Shown: piece by piece, positions 13,038 through 24,200 of the stretch
How the letters are laid out: every line of letters begins with the position of its first letter
How positions within the stretch are numbered: the first letter of the stretch is position 1
Source: Dipylidium caninum
Taxonomy: Eukaryota; Platyhelminthes; Cestoda; Cyclophyllidea; Dipylidiidae
Assembly: GCA_017562135.1 (NCBI GenBank)
Contig: QEYB01000448.1
Location: 434,001-498,000 of the forward strand
Direction of reading: 5' to 3'
DNA: 64,000 bases
Program-made: the position numbers and the translations under genes
Notes under the pieces: generated by a model
Seen by the model: only the letters and a program-made list of their open reading frames with translations
The model's database searches: none
What the model was told of the DNA's origin: nothing

Positions 13038-16000
13038 ATGTCTGAGGAGGAGCGAACGTAAGCTTTCATGTCAAACTGATTGCATTATGGCAAATATTTC
13101 GTGAGTATATTAATTTGTTCTTGCTCTGCTATTTCCGAACATTAGGCGGTAAGTGAGGTTCAGCTCGGGTTGCTTTCACAGTTACTTTCGCTTTCCTTGA
13201 TTAGCCCACCTGCAACCTAGTCTTGGACACATGGCTCTCAATACGCCTATATTTATTACTCTGTCACGAACACGAGCTCGTTCTGAAATCGCATGCTTTC
13301 GTTCAATAAATCATATCATCTCAAAATTTCCTTCCGTAATATCTCTAATTACTTCCATTTTAGTGATGAGGGCATCAGTGAGGTGAGACTGAAGATGGAG
13401 GTATGTGATACGTTAAATGTAATCGCGATTTCTTATTTGTCAAAATTTAATTCTTTTCACGCATTATCAAGTAAATTAATACTTACCTGGAAAGCCAATA
13501 GAAAATAGACCAATCTCCTAGGCAACGCATCGATTTTCTTTTGAAGGAAGACGCACGTAAACGCAAGGAACGTGCGGAGGAAGAATGGAAAGAATATGAA
13601 GAAATCCGTCGCGCCGAACGCGAAAAGGAAGAGGAGGAAATCAGGCAACTTCGTGAGCGACGTGTAAGAGATCTTTTCGGCCATAGTTACACACCTCTTT
13701 CGCAGTTTTCATTACACTAGTATGCATTACTTCCACCCTATCTAAGCGCGTTGGGATTCATGTTTACTCTTACATTTTTATCGGCTAAAACACTATCCTA
13801 AATCGCATTGTTTAACAACAACATACATCCATGAATTTTTGATAAGTCTACTGTATTTCATGCACTTTTACTCCATGTGCTTTCTTAGCTCAATTTCGGG
13901 ATAAATCCAGGTCCGAATAACCATTTCTATTCAGGGCTGACCCCGTCATATACTAACAATGCTGAATTTACTATTACTTATCTGCAATATCACGAGATGG
14001 GGGGAGAATTACACATGATAACCAAAGTGTTTTTAGTTGAAATGACGGGGAATTAGTTTTACTTTACTGCCAAAAATCTTTCCTTACTGAACTTGAATCA
14101 TCAGGGACGAAAAAGAAACGCTTAGAATTGAGAGGTGGAACCAAAATCTGTAGTTACTTATTATCTCGTTTGGAGTAAAGGGGAGACTCCATGTATGTGC
14201 TAATTTTAGGAGCGGCGTAAGAAGGAGCGTGCTGAGGAAGAAGCTCGGATGGCTGAGGCTCGCGCTATTGAGGAACAGAAACGACGTGCTGAAGAGGTGA
14301 GTTTACTTACCATCCAACGTCAATCACCGTTAAAACATGCTTATTAGTTGCTTTTTAAAATAATGGAATTTAAAATTTGTTTTACTCTCAATTTACGGCG
14401 GCTGCGTTGCGCATTTGTGACTTATTTTCATCCGTGATACTCACTACCCTTCCACGAAGGGGTTGTACATTTGTGTAACCAGTACCTTTCATGTAGGAGG
14501 AGCGCACTCGTAAGAAGCGTGAAGAAGAACAGCGGAAACGTGAAGAGCGCGAACGCAAACGGGCAGAATTCGCGGAGAAGTCAAAATTGGCCACTCGTCG
14601 GAATTTCGTTATCAATAAGAAAGCCGGATCTGTTGAGGTGAGTCGACTTAGGTGAATGGCTGATTCTATTTGGTGGAGTAAGATTTTGGATCAAACAATC
14701 TCGCTGCAAATAGCATAAATAACTTCAAAGTGGCTCTGTCTTAATGCGCCTCTTTGTCCCTCTATTTGAACAGGTTCAGGTAAGGAGACTAACTTTGACG
14801 TATTAGTATGCGTTCAAATAGCAAGAAAAGGTTGGAATTACCTTGGCTTGTTATGCCAATTGCATGTAGTGGACACAGTTGACAAAGATCTCTAAGCTAT
14901 GCTCATATTTCTTTCCATAGCTTCAGGTAAAGATGCCATTAAAGACTAAGTTTAACTAACACAGGCCCTGTGTTTCGTTGCCTGCTATATACTCCTCATG
15001 AGGAAGTAGTATCGCACCTTGGAGTTCTTACATAACTGATTTATAGCCAATGATGTCGTCCAACGGAGACAGAATTTGACACTAACCGAGACGAAAGTGA
15101 TAAATATGAACGCTCGCATTTGTAACTGGTTATTTGTTGTTCATATTCTAACCGAAGCATGCAGTCGATGATAATGAAAAAGCTGGGTTGCCCTTGGAAC
15201 TAACCCTAGCACGATACTGAAATTCCAGTAGTGCACTCACACTCTAACACCACTTGGTGTCCGTATGTAACTTTTAGCAAGTTGAAGAGGTGAAACACGA
15301 GGAAGTGCAGAAGTCGAAGGAGCAATTGGAAGCCGAACGCAAGGCTATTCTTGAACAGAGAATTCAACCCCTTCAAATTGACGGCTTGAAGGGTGAGCAG
15401 CTGCGTGCTAAGGCCAAGGAACTGAATGACATCATTCTGAGACTTGAAGGCGATAAATACGATTTGGAACAGCGTTTCACCCGTCAGAGTTATGATGTGA
15501 GTTGCTGACTCTATAATAGCTAGGTTCTCTTCACCTATCCATCCACCACATCTGCTCTACAGTGACTTTTGTCAGAACCGTTGTACCTTTGGTGGTCATT
15601 TGTCTGTTTGTCTGTAGATGCAAGAACTAGCTGAGCGAGCGAGACAAATGAACAAGGGGTATGTGCCCTTCCAACTGCTTTACTAGCATTTGACAAGAAT
15701 GGATTTGTTAATTTGTATGACTGTTTCGTTACAGAGACAAGCGTGGAACCAAAGTGCAGAATACACCGTAAGTGAATCAAATTGTATTAAATGGAGTCAG
15801 CATAAGCGCCATTAGATTTTAATATGGGTGGAGAAGGACTAATTTCTATTTTATTAGTTAGAACACATGAAACTAATGCGCATTATATCGCCTCTCTAAA
15901 AAGTAACATAATTTGAATTTTCAGTGATCCGCTCGCTGCAAAGATCAGCGGTCTTCCGGTAAGTAACTTTTACTCTCATGACCTTACGTGGTGGAGAAGT

Positions 16001-16287
16001 TGGATGTCGAATAAGGCTTTCTTTTTCCATTGGGCACCGTTTAGCCCAAGATCTCCATGTATAGCGAATACGAACGCGTGAAGGACCACCGCAGCTTCAG
16101 CGAGCGTCAAGGTGTCTTCAATGGTCCACTCTTCGTGGAAAGATATGAGAGAATTGAACCTAAAGTCCACATAGTCATGACAGAAGATGGCTTCCAGATT
16201 GGTGATGGACCTCGTCATCCACCGGCCTCCGCTGAGCCCGCGGCGCCTGCTGAGGCGGCTGAACCACCTACTGTCACGGCCGAATAG
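13038..16287 (+). CDS. TNNT: Troponin T (tropomyosin-binding troponin subunit)
   Basis: Anchors the troponin complex to tropomyosin on muscle thin filaments. Exons: 13038-13057, 13364-13382, 13502-13663, 14210-14296, 14497-14637, optional 14774-14779 and 14921-14926, 15278-15496, 15618-15658, 15735-15767, 15925-15958, 16045-16287. That is about 332 residues without the optional pair. The start MSEEER is the usual acidic N-terminus. Next comes a long charged helix (RIDFLLKEDARKRKER onward), a NFVINKK segment, then the diagnostic block GEQLRAKAKELNDIILRLEG followed by DKYDLEQRF, and a PPKISMYSEYERV tail like insect TnT. The end is Ala/Pro/Glu-rich instead of the insect poly-Glu tail. The exon at 13502 uses a poor acceptor (aatag), chosen because it is the only one found that closes phase. 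An alternative donor at 13401 would add six codons to exon 2. Confidence 0.95.
14774..14779 (+). other. TNNT: Candidate 6-nt microexon a of troponin T (Val-Gln)
   Basis: GTTCAG is flanked by a pyrimidine-rich acceptor ending in cag and by the donor gtaagg. It sits in the intron between phase-0 boundaries 14637 and 15278, so inclusion adds two residues without a frame change. Splicing is inferred from signals only. Confidence 0.55.
14921..14926 (+). other. TNNT: Candidate 6-nt microexon b of troponin T (Leu-Gln)
   Basis: CTTCAG is flanked by a strong polypyrimidine acceptor (ttctttccatag) and by the donor gtaaag, 141 bases after microexon a. It is almost the same hexamer (GTTCAG versus CTTCAG) and the same phase, so it could be alternative to or additive with the first. 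Confidence 0.55.
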
Positions 16288-18140
16288 CTGTGCAATCCAC
16301 GTCTACCGCCACACCGCTACTGCTATCCGCAAGGCCCCATACATTTATCTTCTCCCCTTTCTATCCATCTGTCCCTTGGCCTGTTTAGTACCAATTCCCA
16401 ATTTTCGTGACACCGTACGCTTTCCTTACTCCCCGCAGCGTCAGTTCTCTTCCTTATCCCTCCGGTTGCCCTCTATTTTTTCTCCTTTCGGTCATATACC
16501 TAACCACCGTCTTACGGGCTATGATGATATAACCTCTGGCCTCCTCCTCCTCATCGCCCTGAGTAACCATTGAATATATTTTCGAACACGTAGTGTCTAG
16601 TAAATAATCACTTCCTGTCGGCTAAGTTCATTCGAATGTGCTGCTATGTTGAGTAAAGGAAAAAATAGAGGCTCCGTTAATCATTTTTTGGGATTCATAG
16701 TTCACAAGTCGCCATTCTTCTCTCCTTTTTAGCCCTTTTATGATGGGGATGTTATGGGAGTCCTCATGCGAATTGCCTTATCATTCGAGTCAATGGAGCC
16801 GGGGTAATCAGGTGTTACCACGATGCTTATATCTTTAGACGGACGCCAACATTGCTGTTTCCATTGACGGCGGCAGCAAAAGCCGCAGCCACTGATTTTC
16901 TGATGAAAACACTTTTTGGCGGTTGACCCCGGGGGCCTCGCAAATAGCCGGCAAAGGATTAGGAGCGTTTTGTTCTGTCGACAAAGGCGTCGTCGATGTG
17001 GGAGGATTTTGTTTGAGGACAATGTCGACGAGAGGAGCCGAGTCTCCACCGTGTAAAGCAACTCAACATGCTTGACGATCCAACTTAAATCCCACCCCGA
17101 CCGCGGACGATAGCAAAGCCTCCAGAGCTGCGGACTGTGTGGTTACTAGAGGAGCCACCGGACCGCTTTCGTTTAAAGTCAATTTTCCCTGCTCACGCTT
17201 TACTGGTGAGCACTCACCCCCATTTTTATCATCCCCACCATGTTGTCGGTGGATGGAGCACCATTGTTAGTTGGAAGGTGGCGACGAGGCCTACGCGATT
17301 TACGTCTTCCAGGCTTTTCTGCACCCGCTCCATCTGTACACGCATTTTTGTTGAACTGATTTTCCATGGGGAGGAGATCGGGGGAGAAGAAGGGGACGAA
17401 GCACACTCCGAAGGCTTCGTTTCCACAGACAGTGTGCAAATTGACTCAGGTGGAGATTCTGCGAGGGAAGGAGGGTCAGATGTGCCATCTGGAGTTTTGG
17501 GGGGATAAATTAATCTTCACGAATCTCTCGTTACAGCCGTCCACACTATACGATATGATTCGGCAATTTCGCCGGTAGACTAACTCATCCCTCCGTCGAT
17601 CGTTAGACCTCAAGCATTTTGTATTCCTTTTTTCAATGTCAATTGCGATTGTCTTGTTGAGACGCACAGCCTCGTTCGAAGATGCGATTTATGCGAAATG
17701 CTCGACCAGCTAATCTGTGGATTTGCCAGCACTCGTGTAATTCTTGTTTGCAGAGACTGGAAAAAACTTTCATCAAAATGTACTCATCAAACAACAAAAT
17801 CATCTTTAGTGTTGAAACCGAGGCATAATAGGGTAGGAAAAAAGAAAAAAAGTTCTGAACGCCCCAGCCAGAGCCACAAGCATTAAAAGTTGTTTGCACG
17901 GCAGGAAATGCCACTCGGGTGCACCAGCACAGGGGAGAGGCACTGCGTGTGCCAGAGCCCCTGAGACTTTGACTTTTCACAGAATAGGAATGCCGGCAGA
18001 CTAATTTAAATTCGTCGTCATCTGAACTCATGCTGACGCGAGAGACACCAGGATCGTTTTGTTCCATTAACAGGCAGAGGAGAAGAGCAGACAGCCATGG
18101 GAAGAAAGGTACACCCTCGTATTGTTAAAAAAAAAACAAG
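16288..18140. other. 3' flank between convergent troponin T and protocadherin
   Basis: Holds the troponin T 3' UTR; no exact AATAAA was seen near its stop. Both strands carry open frames (for example 17137-17508 plus and 17639-18067 minus), but none is bounded by splice signals or matches a family. The minus-strand ones lie beyond the protocadherin poly(A) signal and are treated as chance. Confidence 0.45.
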
Positions 18141-18146
18141 TTTATT
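18141..18146 (-). terminator. Polyadenylation signal of the protocadherin gene
   Basis: AATAAA on the minus strand, 134 bases after the protocadherin stop codon. A run of ten T on that strand follows at 18127-18136. It is the nearest canonical signal and defines a short 3' UTR. Confidence 0.75.
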
Positions 18147-18235
18147 AACACTTTCAATAATGCAATGTTCATTTTTGGGGGGAAAATGATAAAGTGCATA
18201 GCAACAGGAATGGATTTCGTGAGTAGTAAAAAGAC

Positions 18236-18276
18236 CTTCCTCCCCCCTTCCCCCTCCTCTTCCCCCCCCTCCGCCT
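18236..18276 (-). other. G-rich polypurine tract in the protocadherin 3' UTR
   Basis: Directly after the stop codon the transcript strand is almost pure purine with several runs of five to eight G. It could form a G-quadruplex in the mRNA; this is inferred from composition only. Confidence 0.5.
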
Positions 18277-18279
18277 GGG

Positions 18280-21200
18280 CTAGACATAACTGGCTTGTGG
18301 CTTGGGAAATGAGACAGCATAGTTCTCCAACGGCTGCTGTTGCTGTTGCCTCTGTGCTGTGTGGGTGGTTCTCGCCTTGCGATCGCTCGGGACCACCGAA
18401 GGGAAGCAATCACGACTCCCGAGGGCCGCATCGCCCAGGTAGTCCTCGGAGTGGGCTCCGTTGCTCATGCACACCAAAGACTCGTGGGCTCCATCATCCC
18501 CCTCGTGGTCATCGTCATCCTCGTCGAGAGCATCGCCTGCAGCAAGGGCGGGCTCGGATTTGTAGCGCGCCGATCTATTCACAAAGCGGGTGTGGCCAAA
18601 GCTGTTGGCGAAGGCGAGCAGATCGCAGCTGCCTTGTGTGGACACCATTTTGGCCTTCTGTTGATGCGGTTGGAGACCGTCCGAGTAACGAATCATCGAG
18701 GGGGCGACTGCATCGACGTTTGCCGCGGGTGCGAGGGTCTAAGACACGATTTATGAGGTACCAGAGGTCGGCATATGACAAATGTAAGCATGTAAAACCT
18801 ATTTGCCGGTATGTGGATAAGTTGCCCCAATAAATTCTCACTATTAAATCGTTTTCGCGGAGAAAGGCCTCCATTGCCCTTCCGCTAACATCTAACGAGA
18901 GTATCACGACATAAAACTGAAAGAAAGTGGGAAGATGGACGAGCTCAGCATCTCCATTTAAGGTGGTTGTCGAGGGAAAGGGAATAGCTACGGCTTCTGC
19001 AGTGACTACCTTAGAGGAAATCGTCAAAAGATGGTCTGAACAGTCTCCCCGTCATGAATTACCATTCTTTCTGCAAAATTAATCCCGCTGCATATTCCAC
19101 TTTCACTTTTGCGTAGACCAGATGGAAAATGAAATGCGAGTTGCACCCACTTTTCTTAAAATTGAATCACAGAGCAGCGCAACAGACTTCGACAAACAGT
19201 AATAAAATAAATGTCATGCGGGAGAAAAAAATTCTGGAGAATATCGCTGCCCGATGATAACTCTGAACGACCACCTACATTTTCAATTAGAGTCGGCCAA
19301 TTAAATAACTTCACTGCAATATGAAATTCTATAGCAGATTATGACATTCTCCGTAATTACCAATTAATCTTAAAATAAAAAAATGCCATGAACTGTTTGA
19401 TATTATATAGAACCTCGAAGCGTTTATTTAATCAAAAATGAAAATTTTGTTTAAAAAGACATATGTGACTGGCTCAACTGTTGGCATAAAGGCGTAGATG
19501 CCAAAGAAAGTTATTTCGACTGAACATAAAAAAACGAGAAGAATTTCCCTTTTCCTTTTTCACTTCTGTTCAATGCCCATTTCATAAGTTCCAACTGTAT
19601 GATATGCCATACAAAAGTGGTCTGTGCTTAGTTTCATAAATAGACATTTTCTTACACCAGACGGTAATGATCTGGCAAGAAGGTGGATGAAGAAGAAATG
19701 GTAAAGGCTTACCTGACGATGGTGGGGATTTATGGGGCCATTTGACTGGACGTAGAGGGAGGGGAGAGGAAGAGTTTCACCGTATCGGCCGGAGGAGGTG
19801 ATAAGATCTGACCGATGGATTGGAGAGAGGACGGTCGGTTGAACACCCATGGTGGCTGAATTGTAGAAGTTGGACTTCGGTGCGGAGAACTCGTCCTTCG
19901 GTGAGACTGGAGGAAAAGCCGGCGTAGGGGAAGAGAAAATGAGAAAGCAAAATGATAGACCAAGCTTTGCATTCTGGAAAATTCTCAATTCGCAGATAAA
20001 CTTAATAACTCCTTAGGTTTGGATATGGAGAATGCGGCAAGCACCTTGACCGTTCGACAGAAGCGCAAGCGACTTGCGAGAAAAGTGATCAAAAGGGATA
20101 AAAAGAAGCTAATTTAGCAATCAAAGACGAGGAAGAAAGCTCACTTATTGGCTTGAAGGTGCCCGCAGGAATTGGAACTAGTCGGGAGGATTGTGGCACC
20201 GTCGGATTCCCCGAAATGCCCACATGGTAGCAGTCGGTGTAGAGCTTCGGCTGAAGTATTCAAAAACAGGCACCAAATCAGTGCGAACTCCACAACACCA
20301 GCTTGATTGTGCGTTAACTACAAACTTACAGATCTTTCAAAGAAATCTGAGGCATCAGGGACTGTGGATTTGGGGACATCCACCTGACATCGAGGCGTCC
20401 CGTTGACAGGGGAGGCAAAGACTCCGCCAACGCTTGGAAGACACTTTGAACTCGAGACGACGAACTCTCTGCCGGTCAAGGGAGGCGGCGGAAGGGGGGT
20501 CCAAGCACGGGCGTGAGAATTTCCTTCCCTGGTTGTTTTTCTACTCGTGTTCATCTTACCCGAATCACCGAGACACTCTGGACCGGCGTAAGGAGTGGAT
20601 GAGGGCCGAGTCTTCTGGAATAGCGTGCACACATCAGGAAGGCAGAAGAAGAGTTTTTGCCGATGTCTTAGGTAGAAACAGAGACCGATGAGGACAATGA
20701 GACCGGCTATCATCAGGCTGATGATAACTGCCATCACAACATCTGAAATGCTGCGTCCACTGTTGTTCCACTCGCCTGTGTGGCGATACAATGGTCCGAC
20801 CACATTGTTCCCCGGATAATCGGTCAAGGGCGATGTTCTTTGGTGCGGTGGCATTCTGGCGCGTATACTGGAGGCAAATTGTGGAGGCGAGCGATCAACA
20901 GCCAGACGGATGACTTGTCGTGTCTCTTGAGGCGGAGTCCCGAGATCCCGTACAATGAGCTGCAGGCAATGTTCGCCCAAATCCGCCTCAGTCATTCGAC
21001 GTTTAGTCATTAGGAGGCCTTTCACTGCATCCAGCTTAAAGAGGTCCTCGTCGAATCCTGTTTTCGCCAGTCTGGAGGCATCGACGCCCGGACAGGATGA
21101 TATGCCGCGGCCCAGTTCAAACAAGAATTTTCCGTTATCGCCTTCGGGGTCCCTATCGTTCGCATTTACACTGAGAATCTCGGTATCCGGCATCTCCAGG

Positions 21201-24200
21201 TAGGAAAGGGTGTGCACGTGAGCAGTGGCTGTGGCGGGTTTCGGGAAGATGATTTCCGGGGCGTTGTCATTGACATCGACCACGGAGACGGTGATGGTGG
21301 CAGTGGAAGTATGGCGCAAATGTGCGGGTCCGCCACTGTCCATGGCTTGGACTTGAAAGTGAAAAATTTCCTCCACTTCGCGGTCTAATGGGCGGGTGAC
21401 GTTGAGGAAGAAACGCCCATCCGGCGTGGGAACTATCACAAAGGGGAGATCGGGCACTCCATGTCCAGGCCCGATGATGAGACTGATGGCGTGTTTGGGC
21501 GGCTCAGTGACTCGTGGTGCCGGCGGCAGCAGCGGGTCCTGAAGGACGTCGTGGTAGCCCTCCCTCGAGGCGTCCGAGTCTGAATCACGGACGACGATCT
21601 CCCCAACGCGTTGTGGAGCTGTCTGATTCTCGAGGACGGGGAAGGTGATCTGTGGTTGGTCGAATTTGGGCGCATTGTCATTCTCATCCTCGATTTCCAC
21701 CGCCAACAGGACATACGAGGTGAGCGCCACAGGATGACCCCAGTCTTGGGCCTTCACGAAGAGGTAGAGTTCATCCCCAAGCGGCGGAGACTGTTCCCGG
21801 TCAATTACTCTGTTCGTCGTGATATCACCGTTGGCTTCCAACTATATGGAACACAAAATACATCCCATCGTACCTTACCAGCAAAAGACACTTTTCAAGA
21901 TTAAGGCAACCTGTAATATCTGTTGCTGATGTCATTCAAAATCTCCTCTCAGACTTACTAATGCTTAATGGTGTCAGATATAAAATTAAAATTACTTGGG
22001 CGTGGAGTCTTGGCTATAAATTAATAACGAGGATAAAAGGGGTCCTTTTGATAGCTCGTTAATGACGTGGGACGTAAGTTGTGATACGATAACAAGAGGC
22101 GCAATCCTTCTACTTAACAATGAATTTGAACTACTTTCATGGGCGGATGAGAGATACTGACAATTAAGCAAGATGGGGAAATTCTACTAGGCCGGCCTAA
22201 AGTAGCAATGACAAGTCCCATTTTTTCATATTCGCCAGCCAGGGGGCACAAGGCACGACGGAGCTACGGTCGAAAGGAGATGGAAATGGTCAGGACAAGA
22301 GGTAAACGGTTGAGCTGAATTTGAGTGTGGAAATTGGATAATTTGGAGATCTGGGAGATGGAGGCTGGGGTTGGCCACTGTTTCAATCAAAATCTGGTCA
22401 CACCAAAGGCACCTTAAAGAGGTCGACAGAATTGGGGTCGGAACGGACGACAAGTGGCGGGAGGTTGTGGTCGATTTTGCCTTCGGGATATCGGCTAACG
22501 CGTTGGCCGGAAGTGAGAGGACCGGGGGCAACGCGAGGCAGTCGTTGATCCTCTTTCAGAATCTCAAATGTCACTCGGCCATTTTCACCACCATCTGGAT
22601 CGACGCCTCGAAGGGATGCTACAACGGTTCCCGCGGGTCTGTTTTCCGGTACACTCACCTAAACACACCATCGAGTACTTAACATATGGCTAGTTTGGGA
22701 AGTGAGATAAAGAAGGATCTTCGTACTGGCACAACGGGAACGCCCGCCTCAAATGCATTTACGAGCGGATGTTCTACAAACGGTGATCTGTGCGCATTGG
22801 GCCAGTCGGGGAACGCCTTGCGAAGAATGTCTGCAAGCCGTATACGTGGAATTGGCGAAATAACATTGGATTGATGAACCCGTGCGTGGACATTTATCTC
22901 GGGCACACAGTCATTCTGATCTTGTATTTCAACCTGCATTTAAGGTAACCTCGAATAATATATATTTCAAACTACTTAAAAGTATATCAGTAGAAAATTA
23001 CCTCGACTGTGGCCGTTGCGGTTTTGGGAGGTGAACCGTCGTCGTAGCAACGGATAATAATGAATTGCCTTTGTTCTCGTTCCCTGTCAAGAGGTGTTTT
23101 GGTCTTAAGGACGTACTCAACTACCCCGGCTGTTATATCAGTCTGAGCGCTGAGAGTGAGGGTGTAGTTCTCTGAGTGACTGCCGAGATCACATGTGACG
23201 TGACCGCCAGCAATGGAATGTGACACACGGGGACGATTAAGTCGCACATCTTCTCCACTTCCACCAAACTGGAAGCTCGAAGTCTGAACCATGTACGCAT
23301 CCTCCAACGCAGTCCCCAACTTCCCGGCCCCCGCATCCGCATCGCTGGCACGAATTAGAGCAATGAAATGATCCGGTGGACCATTCTCCATCACTTTCTT
23401 GTGCTTCACCGACTCACTGTTGACAACATAGTCAATGTTGATTTGCGGTTTCTCGTCATTTAGATTGATCACCTAGGGATTATGAAAGCCTTTAAATAGA
23501 CAAAACCGATTAGTGGTTGTCAACCACACTGTAGCTCTGAGCTCAATTTTAAAGAGATTTTTGTATGAAAAAAGTTGGCTTTAGAAGGACTGCAATTGCG
23601 TTTCCAAAAAGTACCGAAGTTCTCGGTTGGCGCAGAAAGTTTGAGTCAAATTGCCGAGGCAGCCCAAAAGGCAGATTACCTGCCGCCACTAGGCTAACTT
23701 AAGTCTTTTAACTAATCCAACAGAGAGGGTGAACGCAAATTAGTGCATTTTGACATGCTTACGTTTATCGTGACTTTTGTCATAGACGGTGAAGTCTTCA
23801 GAAATTTTCCCGCCATGATACCGCGACTTCCGTCAGCATTGTCAACGTCAGGATTTGTGGCAACGATAGCGAAAACGAATCTGCGTTTCGTCTCGTAGTC
23901 TAACGGGCGGTGGACAAAGATTTCACCCGTCCACTCGTTCAGACGGAACCAGTAGGTGGGCAGTGCCTGCAGTTGGGAGAGCAGTTCGGGTGAGATGGAG
24001 CTACCGAAGGTGGCGGCAACCTCCTCGTCCGTGAGGAGGCGTCGGTGGTCGAGCAGCAGTTTGGCATGCGGTCCGAAACGCTCAGAGTCGGGCCACCAAG
24101 AGTAGTGAATACGCGCGTTCACACCCTCATCCTCGTCGTGGGCCACAACAGTAAGGATGGGAACGTTCTCCATCACATGGCCCTCCTCAATCCTCGTCTC

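Noticed and set aside
17639..18067. 142-codon minus-strand ORF (begins MEQNDPGVSRVSMSSDDD) as a further protocadherin tail exon
   Set aside because: It lies downstream of the protocadherin stop codon and beyond its AATAAA, and no splice path into it was needed to close the gene.
18165..18833. 222-codon plus-strand ORF
   Set aside because: Antisense to the protocadherin terminal exon and its 3' UTR; Arg/Ser/Pro composition follows from the GC-rich opposite strand.
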